This document shows, in pieces, positions 49,788 through 58,109 of a stretch of 64,000 bases of DNA. Source of the DNA: an uncultured Prevotellaceae bacterium (lineage in GTDB: Bacteria; Bacteroidota; Bacteroidia; Bacteroidales; Bacteroidaceae); assembly GCA_900316985.1 (NCBI GenBank), contig ONFE01000001.1, positions 1 to 64,000 on the forward strand, written 5' to 3'. The translations under genes were made by a program, and so were the position numbers. Position 1 is the first letter of the stretch. Every line of letters begins with the position of its first letter. A model generated the notes under the pieces. The model had not been told where the DNA came from, made no database searches, and worked only from the letters and a program-made list of their open reading frames with translations.

Positions 49788-50591
49788 ATGAAGAAAATCC
49801 TGATTTCAGCATTGTGCTTAGCATTGACCTTGCCTGCTTCTGCCCAGGCACTTATCCAACACCCCTGGCAGGGCAAACGCGTAGCTTATCTTGGCGACTC
49901 CATCACCGACCCGCGCAATAAGGCTTCACAGAAAAAATACTGGGCTTGGCTGCAAGAGTGGCTCGGCATCACACCCTACGTCTATGGAGTAAGCGGACGC
50001 CAATGGAACGATGTAATCCGCCAGGCAAACCAGTTGAAAGAGGAACACGCCGACAGTGTGGATGCCATTTTCATCTTCATGGGAACGAACGACTGGAACA
50101 ATGGCGTTCCCCTGGGACAATGGTATCAGGTAACCTGCGACAGTGTGGAATATGCACACGGCGGCTCTGTGAGACACTGGGAAAAACGGCGCCACCGCAT
50201 ACCGAATTTCGGCGATGACACTTTCCGCGGGCGCATCAACACAGCGCTGGATTCCGTAAAGAGAATGTATCCCGAGAAACAGATTGTACTGCTAACGCCT
50301 ATCCACCGCGCACGCTTCTATGCCAATGAAAAAAACTGGCAGCCCACGGAAGACTTTGCCAATGACAAGGGTGACTTCATAAGCGACTTCGTATGCTGCG
50401 TGAAAGAGGCCGGCAACATCTGGGCTGTTCCCGTCATTGACTGGAATGCCTCCAGCGGTCTCTTCCCCATGCACGAAGGACAGGATTACTTCGACCATGC
50501 GTATGACCGTCTGCATCCCAACGACAAAGGACACCAGCGCATGGCCCGCACCTTATATTATCAGTTGCTCGCCCTACCCTGCACGTTCTAG
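49788..50591 (+). CDS. Secreted SGNH/GDSL-family hydrolase
   Basis: The 267-residue protein has a signal peptide (MKKILISALCLALTLPASA) and the four SGNH blocks: GDSITDP (block I Ser), the block II Gly region, FMGTNDWN (block III Asn), and DRLHPNDKGH (block V Asp/His). It is a periplasmic or surface esterase; in a glycan-rich region it probably removes acetyl groups from a polysaccharide or its fragments. It converges on the cyclophilin gene, with 2 bp between stops. Confidence 0.92.
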   Translation: MKKILISALCLALTLPASAQALIQHPWQGKRVAYLGDSITDPRNKASQKKYWAWLQEWLGITPYVYGVSGRQWNDVIRQANQLKEEHADSVDAIFIFMGTNDWNNGVPLGQWYQVTCDSVEYAHGGSVRHWEKRRHRIPNFGDDTFRGRINTALDSVKRMYPEKQIVLLTPIHRARFYANEKNWQPTEDFANDKGDFISDFVCCVKEAGNIWAVPVIDWNASSGLFPMHEGQDYFDHAYDRLHPNDKGHQRMARTLYYQLLALPCTF

Positions 50592-50593
50592 GG

Positions 50594-51274
50594 TTACTCA
50601 ACCGTAGCCTTCAGAATGCGGATGTCACCTTTGGGACGGGCATTCGCATCTGTATCTACGCGCTGAATCTTATCCACGACGTCCCTGCCATCTATAACCT
50701 CTCCGAAGACGGTGTACTGTCCGTCGAGATGAGGGGTGCCACCGTATTTCTTATAAATCTCGCGGGTTTCCGGTGACATCTGGATTCGGCCCTTCGTGTA
50801 TTCATCAAGCTTCTCCTGCTGTTCATCCAGCATATCATCATTGAAACGGCGGCCATAGACGATATAGAACTGGCACATGGATGATTCCATCTGCGGATTC
50901 TTCTCATCACCCTCACGCGCTGCAGCCACCGCCCAACGGCGATGGAGCAACTGCGGATAACGGATCTCGGCGGGAATCTTATACTTTTCGTAGAAACCGT
51001 CGCCATAGAGTTTTCCGGGTTCTGCATGACGCGAAAGACTGTCACCCGTCTGAATCATAAAACCGAAAATGACACGGTGAAAGAGCACACCGTCATAGAA
51101 TCCTTCACGCACCAGTTTCAGGAAATTATCGCGGTGTAGCGGTGTCTCATTGTAGAGTGCAATCTTGATGGTGCCGCTATCGGTCAGCAAAGTCACCACC
51201 GGGCGCTGCTCCTGTGCCTGCATCCTGAGCACGCACAATAGCAGCATGGTCATAAACAACAGTTTTTTCATCAC
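50594..51274 (-). CDS. Cyclophilin-type peptidyl-prolyl isomerase (exported)
   Basis: The 226-residue protein starts with a signal peptide (MMKKLLFMTMLLLCVLRMQA) and has the cyclophilin fold: SGTIKIALYNETPLHRDNF, FHRVIFGFMIQTGD, and YTVFGEVIDGRDVVDKI. It speeds proline isomerisation during folding of exported proteins, probably in the periplasm. An insert at about 100-165 (RRWAVAAAREGDEKNPQMES) is longer than in minimal cyclophilins. It lies 9 bp downstream of the cydB gene in the same direction. Confidence 0.92.
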   Translation of the reverse strand: MMKKLLFMTMLLLCVLRMQAQEQRPVVTLLTDSGTIKIALYNETPLHRDNFLKLVREGFYDGVLFHRVIFGFMIQTGDSLSRHAEPGKLYGDGFYEKYKIPAEIRYPQLLHRRWAVAAAREGDEKNPQMESSMCQFYIVYGRRFNDDMLDEQQEKLDEYTKGRIQMSPETREIYKKYGGTPHLDGQYTVFGEVIDGRDVVDKIQRVDTDANARPKGDIRILKATVE

Positions 51275-51283
51275 TTATTACTT

Positions 51284-52426
51284 CTAATAGACTTCCCCTT
51301 CGCTGATTTCCTCCTTGGTGATTTTCTTTTTGTCGAGAGAATACCAGCAGTAGGCTATATAGGCCAGTACAAACGGGATGAGCAGCGACACATAGAACAT
51401 GGTGCGCAGCGTGAACTCCGACGAACAGCTGTTCTGAATGGTCAGCGAACTCTGCAAATCTGCGTTTGAGGGATAGTAGGCGGTATTGTTCCATCCCACG
51501 ATGAGCAGCAACACAAGAACCGTAAGCACCGTTCCGATACCTGCCGGCCAGATACCTTTCACATAAGTCTTGCTCACAAGGGTACGTCCGATGCCGTAAA
51601 GCACGCAGACAACGCCGATGAGCAGAAGGATGAGCAGCGGCCACATCGCAATCAAGTTGTTGAAGTATTTGAAAGGCTCCATGAATATCTCACCGCTCTG
51701 GGGATTCAGGGCATAGCCGTCTTTCAGCAAGGTACGGATGACGAATGCCAGGAAAAAAATCAGGAAGGCCACCGTATTGCCCACCAGACGTACGGAACCA
51801 CGGCTACGGATATCCTCATCGTTCACATTGTTCATCACATAGAGAATACCCAGGATGCGTGCCAGGAAGAGCACGGCAAAACCGAGCATCAGGTTCCAGG
51901 GATCAAGCACGGCATCCAAACCATTGGAGGCGTTTGCCCAACGGCTGATGATGGGCTGCATCTGATCCATCAGCGATGCTTTCTCTATCACGAAATTGGA
52001 GCCGTTGAAGAAAGTAGCTACGGCTGTTCCGATGAGGAAAGGACCGAGCACACCGTTCAATACAAGGAAGAAGCGGAAGGTCTTGGGACCAAGGATATTG
52101 CCCAATTTGTTCTGAAACTCATAGCTCACGGCCTGCAGCACGAAAGTGAGCAGGATAAGCATCCAAACCCAGTATGCACCACCGAAACTGGTGCTGTAGA
52201 ACAACGGGAAGGAGGCGAAGAAAGCACCTCCGAAAGTAACCAGCGTGGTAAAGGTAATCTCCCATTTCCGGCCTGTGGAGTTAAGCACCATGCGCATTCC
52301 CTCAGGCGTACGGCCAAGAGAGGCGATGAGAGAGTTGGCTCCCTGAACAAACATCAGGAACACGAGCAGAGCGCCCAGCAGCGACACGAGAAACCACCAA
52401 TAGTGTTGCAGAAAAACGTATGTCAT
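51284..52426 (-). CDS. cydB: Cytochrome bd ubiquinol oxidase subunit II
   Basis: The 380-residue membrane protein has about eight to nine hydrophobic segments and the typical CydB opening (WWFLVSLLGALLVFLMFVQG ANSL). The segments RTLLKDGYALNP and YPSNADLQSSLTIQNSCSS match the conserved CydB loop. With CydA it reduces oxygen to water at very high affinity and helps the cell tolerate microaerobic conditions. It follows cydA with 41 bp of AT-rich simple sequence between. Confidence 0.95.
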   Translation of the reverse strand: MTYVFLQHYWWFLVSLLGALLVFLMFVQGANSLIASLGRTPEGMRMVLNSTGRKWEITFTTLVTFGGAFFASFPLFYSTSFGGAYWVWMLILLTFVLQAVSYEFQNKLGNILGPKTFRFFLVLNGVLGPFLIGTAVATFFNGSNFVIEKASLMDQMQPIISRWANASNGLDAVLDPWNLMLGFAVLFLARILGILYVMNNVNDEDIRSRGSVRLVGNTVAFLIFFLAFVIRTLLKDGYALNPQSGEIFMEPFKYFNNLIAMWPLLILLLIGVVCVLYGIGRTLVSKTYVKGIWPAGIGTVLTVLVLLLIVGWNNTAYYPSNADLQSSLTIQNSCSSEFTLRTMFYVSLLIPFVLAYIAYCWYSLDKKKITKEEISEGEVY

Positions 52427-52467
52427 AACTCTTAATTCTTAATTCTAAACTCTAAACTCTTAATTCT
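52427..52467. repeat. Simple-sequence spacer between cydB and cydA
   Basis: The gap is built from repeated CTTAATT and CTAAACT units. Similar units (TTCACTC, CTTAACTC) recur in the gaps at 54034-54146 and 62585-62612, so this is a dispersed simple repeat typical of the host. Confidence 0.55.
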
Positions 52468-54033
52468 TCACTCTTCACTTTCCGGTCCTTTCTTGATCTG
52501 CTTGAACATGATATTGAGTTCCACGATAAGCATCGTCGTGAAGAGTGCAAGGAAGATGAAGAACGTCAGGGCAACGCTTCCAGAAGGAATGTCGCTGACG
52601 GAAGCCGAGATAGGCAGCATGTCCTGAATAGTCCATGGCTGACGTCCGAATTCAGCCACGAGCCATCCGCTTTCGGATGCAATGTAGGCAAGAGGCACCA
52701 GGGCAATGGCCACTATATAATGCCACTTGGGCAGTTTTGCCAAGTCTTTCTTGCGCCAGTCCATAAAGAGAATGACGGCAAAGAAGAGGATGAAAAGGCA
52801 GCCCAAGCCCACCATCAGGCGGAAAGCCCAGAAATTCACGGGGATAGGAGGCACCAGCCCAGCCTTGTCCTTGATGTATCCATAGCCGAAATACTTGAAG
52901 TTGTCCTTGATGATCTGCCCCTGAACGGCAGCCGTAGCCTCATCGCCCTTGGCCTTTGCCTGACGATAGGCAGCAAGTGCCGTAATGGCTTTCTTTCCCA
53001 TGGCAATCTTCTCGTCGGCAGATGGCTCCCTGGTTCCGTCAGGACGGGTATAGCCATTCAAGAGTTCATTCACTCCCGGCACGAAGCCGTGAGGATCACG
53101 CGTAGCCATGATGGAGAGGGCATAAGGCATGGCGATACGCAACGGAGGCTCCTCTTCAACGGTATAGTCTGGCTGCTGGAAGGGATTCACCCATGCCACG
53201 GCCGTCAGGCTCTGGTCAACGCCGCCGTTGTAAAGCGCCTCCATCGCAGCCAGTTTCATCGGTTGTTTCTCTGCCACCTGCTCACCGGAGATATGTCCCG
53301 TAGCGGCAGCCAACAGGGAAGCCACCAAGCCCACGATGGCACCAATGCGCAGGCTCTTCAGGGCCAGCTTGGTCTCGCGTTTCTTCATCAGGTACCAGCA
53401 GCTCACGGCCACTACAAAGATGGCACCTACAATCCATGCCGAAATCACCGTATGGCAGAATTTCACGACGGCAAAGGGCGAGAGGGCCACATCGAAGAAC
53501 GACACCATCTCGTTACGCACGGTATCGGCATTGAACTCGCATCCCACCGGACACTGCATCCAGGCATTGGCCACCAGAATCCACCAGGCCGAAATCGTGG
53601 CTCCCAGTCCCGTCAGCCACGTGGAAGTCAGGTGGAAGCCCTTGGAAACCTTGTTCCAGCCGAAATACATCACAGCCACGAAGGTGCTCTCCATGAAGAA
53701 GGCCACGATACCCTCGATGGCCAGGGGAGCGCCGAAGATGTCGCCCACGAACCAGGAATAGTTGCTCCAGTTCGTACCGAATTCAAACTCCAGGATGATA
53801 CCCGTGGCCACGCCCATGGCGAAATTGATTCCGAAGAGCTTCTGCCAGAACTTGGCCGTGCGCTTCCAGAACTCATCATTCGTGCGATAGTAACAGGTCT
53901 CCATGATACCCATACAGACAGCCAGTCCCAACGTCAGCGGGACAAAAAGCCAATGGTAGATAGCCGTCAGGGCAAACTGCGCCCTCGACCAGTCAATCGT
54001 ACCAGCATCAACTGCTAACAATAAATTGTTCAT
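52468..54033 (-). CDS. cydA: Cytochrome bd ubiquinol oxidase subunit I
   Basis: Using ATG 54033 (MNNLLLAVDAGTIDW), the protein has 521 residues. It has the CydA start SRAQFALTAIYHWLFVPLTLGL with the His that binds heme b595/d, the heme-ligand region GEQVAEKQPMKLAAMEALY, and GRQPWTIQDMLPISASVSDI near the end. The Q-loop is short. It forms the quinol-binding and heme subunit. A longer frame to 54063 exists but lacks a typical start. The DUF4492 gene lies upstream. Confidence 0.95.
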   Translation of the reverse strand: MNNLLLAVDAGTIDWSRAQFALTAIYHWLFVPLTLGLAVCMGIMETCYYRTNDEFWKRTAKFWQKLFGINFAMGVATGIILEFEFGTNWSNYSWFVGDIFGAPLAIEGIVAFFMESTFVAVMYFGWNKVSKGFHLTSTWLTGLGATISAWWILVANAWMQCPVGCEFNADTVRNEMVSFFDVALSPFAVVKFCHTVISAWIVGAIFVVAVSCWYLMKKRETKLALKSLRIGAIVGLVASLLAAATGHISGEQVAEKQPMKLAAMEALYNGGVDQSLTAVAWVNPFQQPDYTVEEEPPLRIAMPYALSIMATRDPHGFVPGVNELLNGYTRPDGTREPSADEKIAMGKKAITALAAYRQAKAKGDEATAAVQGQIIKDNFKYFGYGYIKDKAGLVPPIPVNFWAFRLMVGLGCLFILFFAVILFMDWRKKDLAKLPKWHYIVAIALVPLAYIASESGWLVAEFGRQPWTIQDMLPISASVSDIPSGSVALTFFIFLALFTTMLIVELNIMFKQIKKGPESEE

Positions 54034-54146
54034 ATCTATAAAATTTAATGTTTCAGGTTTCAAATTTCAGGTTTCAGGTAAAATGCCTGATCGGTAGAAA
54101 ATTCTTCACTCTTAACTCTTCACTTTTCACTCTTAACTCTTCACTT
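54034..54146. repeat. Simple-sequence region between cydA and DUF4492 gene
   Basis: Units TTTCAGG and TTCACTCTTAACTC are repeated several times. It is the inverse of the CCTGAAA repeats at 58075-58104. No coding frame. Confidence 0.5.
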
Positions 54147-54371
54147 TCACTCTCCAACGCGCTCCACGAATTCTGACGTCACGAAATCTGCCTCCCCGCC
54201 CTTCTCCGTGTTCTGTTTCAGGAAATTGGGAAAGAAGAAGACTTTCAGGATTGCAAATATGATAAAGATTTTAATGCCTATGATCAGCCACAAGGTCTTG
54301 CCCAGCGTCATCTGCCGGAATCCGTCATAATAGAGACGGAAAGCCTGATACCAGAATCCATGTCTTTCCAT
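54147..54371 (-). CDS. DUF4492 protein, cytochrome bd accessory
   Basis: ATG 54371 gives 74 residues (MERHGFWYQAFRLYYDGFRQ M). A membrane helix (LWLIIGIKIFIIFAILKVFFF) is followed by a charged tail. DUF4492 proteins are found next to cydA in Bacteroidota and may be the local equivalent of the small CydX subunit that stabilises the oxidase. Here the gene lies upstream of cydA in the same direction, which supports that role. The first two codons (ML) of the longer frame are unlikely. Confidence 0.85.
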   Translation of the reverse strand: MERHGFWYQAFRLYYDGFRQMTLGKTLWLIIGIKIFIIFAILKVFFFPNFLKQNTEKGGEADFVTSEFVERVGE

Positions 54372-54391
54372 AAGCAATAGTTTTAATGCGA

Positions 54392-54399
54392 CAAATATA
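54392..54399 (-). promoter_or_regulatory. Bacteroidota -7 promoter box (TATATTTG)
   Basis: The minus strand reads TATATTTG, 20 bp upstream of the DUF4492 ATG at 54371. It is the likely promoter of the cyd operon. Confidence 0.5.
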
Positions 54400-54503
54400 T
54401 AAAAATATTTTTAATTTTGTCCATTTTTTCCGTAAAAATATTAAATTTTCAATTCTGAAGGGATTGCGAAAACAATTTTCTTTGCAATTTAAGAGAAAAA
54501 AGA

Positions 54504-54511
54504 TACTTTTG
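54504..54511 (+). promoter_or_regulatory. Bacteroidota -7 promoter box (TACTTTTG)
   Basis: TACTTTTG lies 29 bp upstream of the ATG at 54541 and matches TAnnTTTG. It would drive the coiled-coil and export gene set. Confidence 0.5.
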
Positions 54512-54540
54512 CACGTGGAAAAAAAGAATAATAACATAAA

Positions 54541-55413
54541 ATGAAGAAAAAAATTCTCATACCGCTGATCATCGTCCTGCTTCTTCTGACAGGAGGAGCA
54601 ACGTGGCTCGCCTTGCAACTCAATGAGCAGAAACAGGAAAATGCCGCCATGCAGGAACTGGCCGAACTCGACAAGAAGGAAATGGAAAAAGAGTATGAGC
54701 AGTTCACCCGCCAGTACAGCGAACTCAAGACGCAAATCAATAACGACTCCATCCTGGCACAGCTCACCAAGGAGCAGCTCCGCACGCAGGAACTCCTCAA
54801 GGAACTGCAGCAGGTGAAGGCTACCGATGCCGCCGAGATTACCCGTCTGAAGAAGGAACTGGCCACCTGCCGCGCCGTCATCCGCAGCTATGTGCTCGAA
54901 ATAGACTCCCTCAACCGTCTCAATAAGAATCTGCAGGCTGAGAACATGCTGGTAAAGGGACAGCTGGAGGAATCTGCCAAGCAACTCGACTCCCTCAGTG
55001 CCAACAACGAGGACCTCTCGCAGAAGGTGGCTATCGCCTCACAGCTCGATGCCAACAACATACAGATGGAACTGCTCGACAAACGCGGCAAGGCCACCAA
55101 GCGCATCAGCAAGGCCAAGAACCTGCAGGTGAGCTTCTCACTGGCCAAGAACGTGACAGCCCAGAACGGCGTCCGCCAGATCTATGTACGCATCAAGACG
55201 CCCAGCGGAACGGTACTTACCGACGGCGGCACCTTCCCCTTCGAGAACCGCTCCCTGCAGTACTCCATGCGCAAACAGGTGGAGTACACGGGAAAGGAAA
55301 CACCCATCACGACTTACTGGAACGTCAAGGAATTCCTCAGCGACGGCACCTATCAGGTGAGCATCTTCTCTGACGGAAGCCTCATCGGCTCGAAAAGTTT
55401 TTCGTTTAACTAA
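54541..55413 (+). CDS. Membrane-anchored coiled-coil protein
   Basis: The 290-residue protein has one N-terminal membrane helix (IPLIIVLLLLTGGATWLAL), then about 160 residues of heptad-type coiled coil (QEL, LKKEL, QAENM), and a C-terminal beta-rich domain (VSFSLAKNVTAQNGVRQIYV, SDGTYQVSIFSDGSLIGSKS). It is a periplasmic-facing protein of unknown role, conserved in Bacteroidota. It lies 3 bp before the TolC gene, so it may act in the same export system. Confidence 0.8.
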   Translation: MKKKILIPLIIVLLLLTGGATWLALQLNEQKQENAAMQELAELDKKEMEKEYEQFTRQYSELKTQINNDSILAQLTKEQLRTQELLKELQQVKATDAAEITRLKKELATCRAVIRSYVLEIDSLNRLNKNLQAENMLVKGQLEESAKQLDSLSANNEDLSQKVAIASQLDANNIQMELLDKRGKATKRISKAKNLQVSFSLAKNVTAQNGVRQIYVRIKTPSGTVLTDGGTFPFENRSLQYSMRKQVEYTGKETPITTYWNVKEFLSDGTYQVSIFSDGSLIGSKSFSFN

Positions 55414-55416
55414 TAT

Positions 55417-56916
55417 ATGAAAAAGGTATTGACCATTTGTATGCTGGCAGCCTCTCTCCTACCCGCAGAGGCACAGCAGTTGCTCACGCTGGATAGTTGC
55501 CGCTCCATGGCACTACGCAACAACAAGCAGATGGGCATCTCAAAATTGAAGCAGGACATTGCGGCCAACACACGCAAGGCTTTGCGCACGAAATACCTGC
55601 CGAAGGTAAGTGCCATCGGTGGCTATGAATTCGTCAGCAGGGAAATCTCTCTGCTCAACAACGACCAGAAATCGGCGCTCAACAACATGGGCAGCAACCT
55701 GGTCGGCAATGTCAGTCAGCAGATTACTTCGCATATCACCAACTGGGTGCAGCAGGGGCTCATCTCCATGGAGCAGGCTCAGCAGCTCGGACAGTTGATG
55801 AACCAGTATGGTGCCGCCTATGGCCAACAGGCCGCAGGGGCTCTCGACGGCATCGGACAAAGCATCACGGATGCTTTCCGTACCGACAACCGCAACATGT
55901 TCGCCGTTTCCGTCATGGTGCGGCAGCCCATCTTTATGGGAGGTGCCATCACCGCCGTCAACAAGATTGCCGACATCACGGAGAACATGATGGCCAATAG
56001 TGCCGAATCCACGCTGCAGAACACGCTCTACAGCATCGACCAGGCTTACTGGCAGGTGGTCAGCGTCCGGCAGAAGGAACGTCTGGCCAACAGCTTCCTG
56101 GAAGTGGTGAAGAAACTCGACAGCGATGTGGAGAAGATGATCCGCGAGGGTGTGGCCACACGCGCCGACGGCCTGAAGGTGAAGGTGAAGGTCAACGAGG
56201 CTGAGATGAATGTCACGCAGGCACATAACGGACTGGTGCTCTCCAAGATGCTCCTCTGCCAGCTCTGCGGACTTCCCATCGACTCGCTCATCACCCTTGC
56301 CGATGAAGACAAGGAGGATATCGCCATCGTCTCCTCGGCTGCCGATGTGGATGTGCAGACGGCCATCGATAACCGTCCGGAACTCAAGTTGTTGCAGAAT
56401 ACCGTCGATATCGCCAACCAGACCACCAAGGTGGTACGCGCTGCCTACCTCCCCCATGTGGCTCTTACGGGCGGCTATTTCGCCACCAACCCCAATCTCT
56501 ACGACGGCTTCCAGAAAAAGTTCGGCGGTGCATGGAACGTCGGTGTACTCGTTCACGTACCCCTCTGGCACTGGATGGAGGGCGAGTACAAGATACGCGC
56601 CACGAAGGCTGCCGCCTCCATGGCTAACCTGGAACTCTCCGAGGCTCAGGAAAAGATAGAACTCCAGGTCACCCAATGCAAGTTCAAGGTACGCGAAGCC
56701 CACAAGAAACTGGCCATGGCCACCAAGAACGTGGAAAAGGCGGAAGAGAACCTGCGCTGTGCAAACCTCGGTTTCCATGAGGGCGTGCTTACCGCCACGG
56801 AAGTGATGGAGGCACAGACGGCATGGGTACAGGCCCTCAGTCAGAAGATTGACGCTCAGACGGATGTGCAGCTCACACAGGTAGGCCTCAAGAAAGCCCT
56901 GGGCGTCCTCAATTAA
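55417..56916 (+). CDS. TolC-family outer-membrane efflux protein
   Basis: The 499-residue protein has a signal peptide (MKKVLTICMLAASLLPAEA) and the two repeats of the TolC/OEP family with long coiled-coil helices, for example LRTKYLPKVSAIGGYEFVS and VVRAAYLPHVALTGGYFAT. It forms the outer-membrane channel of the export system with the HlyD and permease genes that follow. An insert at 75-150 (GNVSQQITSHITNWVQQGL) is longer than in the E. coli protein. Confidence 0.93.
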   Translation: MKKVLTICMLAASLLPAEAQQLLTLDSCRSMALRNNKQMGISKLKQDIAANTRKALRTKYLPKVSAIGGYEFVSREISLLNNDQKSALNNMGSNLVGNVSQQITSHITNWVQQGLISMEQAQQLGQLMNQYGAAYGQQAAGALDGIGQSITDAFRTDNRNMFAVSVMVRQPIFMGGAITAVNKIADITENMMANSAESTLQNTLYSIDQAYWQVVSVRQKERLANSFLEVVKKLDSDVEKMIREGVATRADGLKVKVKVNEAEMNVTQAHNGLVLSKMLLCQLCGLPIDSLITLADEDKEDIAIVSSAADVDVQTAIDNRPELKLLQNTVDIANQTTKVVRAAYLPHVALTGGYFATNPNLYDGFQKKFGGAWNVGVLVHVPLWHWMEGEYKIRATKAAASMANLELSEAQEKIELQVTQCKFKVREAHKKLAMATKNVEKAEENLRCANLGFHEGVLTATEVMEAQTAWVQALSQKIDAQTDVQLTQVGLKKALGVLN

Positions 56917-56965
56917 AGGTAAAATTAATCTTTAATCATTCATCTTTAATCTTTTTAAAAAGATC

Positions 56966-57964
56966 ATGTCAGCAAAACAACAGCATAACAACATCCTCCT
57001 GGCCATCATCGGATTTGTGGCCGTAGTAGTCATCGTAGCCGTGATCGGCTTTTTCACCCTCAGTCGCACACCTGATGACATTCAGGGTGAAGTGGAAGTA
57101 ACAGAATACCGCGTTTCCAGCAAGGTCCCAGGGCGCATCCTCGAACTCCGCGTCAAGGAAGGCGACTATGTGAAGGTGGGCGATACGCTCGCTATCCTGG
57201 ATGCTCCTGAGATTCAGGCCAAGGCCCAGCAGGCACAGGGCGCAGAGGCTGCCGCAGCAGCCTTGAGCGCCAAGGCAGAGCATGGAGCCCGTCAGCAGCA
57301 GATTCAGGGAGCCTACCAGTTGTGGCAGCAGGCCAAGGCAGGCACCGAGATAGCCAAGAAGAGCTACGACCGCGTGCAGCGGCTCTTCGATGAAGGCGTG
57401 ATGACCGCCCAGAAACGCGATGAGGTCTTCGCCCAGTACAAGGCCATGGAGGCACAGGAGAAGGCTGCCAAGAGCCAGTATGACATGGCTGTCGAAGGAG
57501 CCCGCAAGGAAGACAAGGCTGCCGCCCAGGCACAGGTGAGCCGCGCCCGTGGTGCCGTGGCTGAGGTCAGGTCCTATATGCACGAGACCGTTCAGACGGC
57601 CCAAATGGAAGGTGAGGTCACCAATGTCTATCCCAAGGTTGGTGAACTCGTGGGCACCGGCTCCCCCATCATGTCCGTGGCCGTGATGAGTGATATGTGG
57701 GGCACGTTCAACGTACGTGAAGACCAGCTCCATGGCATGAAGGTCGGCGACGAGGTCACCGCTTTCAGTCCTGCCTTCAACAAGAACTTCCGTCTCAAGA
57801 TCTACAACATCAAGGACCAGGGTTCCTTTGCCGTTTGGAAGGCCACCAAGACCACCGGTCAGTACGACCTCAAGACCTTTGAGGTCAAGGCCCGTCCCGT
57901 CGAGAAGTTCGAAGGCCTCCGTCCCGGCATGTCCCTCATTATAAAAGAAGTAGTAAAGGACTGA
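56966..57964 (+). CDS. HlyD-family membrane fusion protein
   Basis: The 332-residue protein has an N-terminal membrane helix (ILLAIIGFVAVVVIVAVIGF), a lipoyl/barrel-sandwich domain (YRVSSKVPGRILELRVKEGDYV and GEVTNVYPKVGELVGTGSPI), a coiled-coil hairpin at about 85-190, and a beta-barrel domain. It links inner-membrane permeases to the TolC channel. It lies 49 bp after the TolC gene and before the two ABC-2 permeases. Confidence 0.93.
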   Translation: MSAKQQHNNILLAIIGFVAVVVIVAVIGFFTLSRTPDDIQGEVEVTEYRVSSKVPGRILELRVKEGDYVKVGDTLAILDAPEIQAKAQQAQGAEAAAAALSAKAEHGARQQQIQGAYQLWQQAKAGTEIAKKSYDRVQRLFDEGVMTAQKRDEVFAQYKAMEAQEKAAKSQYDMAVEGARKEDKAAAQAQVSRARGAVAEVRSYMHETVQTAQMEGEVTNVYPKVGELVGTGSPIMSVAVMSDMWGTFNVREDQLHGMKVGDEVTAFSPAFNKNFRLKIYNIKDQGSFAVWKATKTTGQYDLKTFEVKARPVEKFEGLRPGMSLIIKEVVKD

Positions 57965-57974
57965 CATCAAAGAG

Positions 57975-58056
57975 AACACAGAATTCACAGGACAACAACT
58001 CTTCTGTGAATTTCGACTACCGAGTACAATGAACATAATTCCGTGAATTCTGTGTT
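57975..58056. repeat. Dispersed palindromic repeat between HlyD and permease genes
   Basis: Ends are perfect 14 bp inverted repeats (AACACAGAATTCAC at 57975-57988 and GTGAATTCTGTGTT at 58043-58056). The part 58004-58056 matches 62682-62734 in reverse orientation, and a third related copy is at 62641-62670. It looks like a MITE- or REP-like element. Confidence 0.7.
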
Positions 58057-58074
58057 AAAAAAGAACTTGATAAA

Positions 58075-58104
58075 CCTGAAACCTGAAACCTGAAACCTGA
58101 AACC
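58075..58104 (+). repeat. CCTGAAA tandem repeat
   Basis: CCTGAAA is repeated four times just before the permease ATG at 58110. The same unit in reverse orientation occurs at 54047-54080. Confidence 0.65.
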
Positions 58105-58109
58105 ATTTC

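Noticed and set aside
52720-54018. 432-codon open frame on the plus strand opposite cydA
   Set aside because: It mirrors cydA, lacks any recognisable motif and is rich in His/Gly/Arg as expected from the antisense of a membrane protein gene.
55540-56778. 412-codon minus-strand frame opposite the TolC gene
   Set aside because: The plus-strand TolC has a signal peptide and family repeats; the antisense frame has none.
56969-58036. 355-codon minus-strand frame opposite the HlyD gene
   Set aside because: Leu/Gly/His-rich shadow of the HlyD coding strand.
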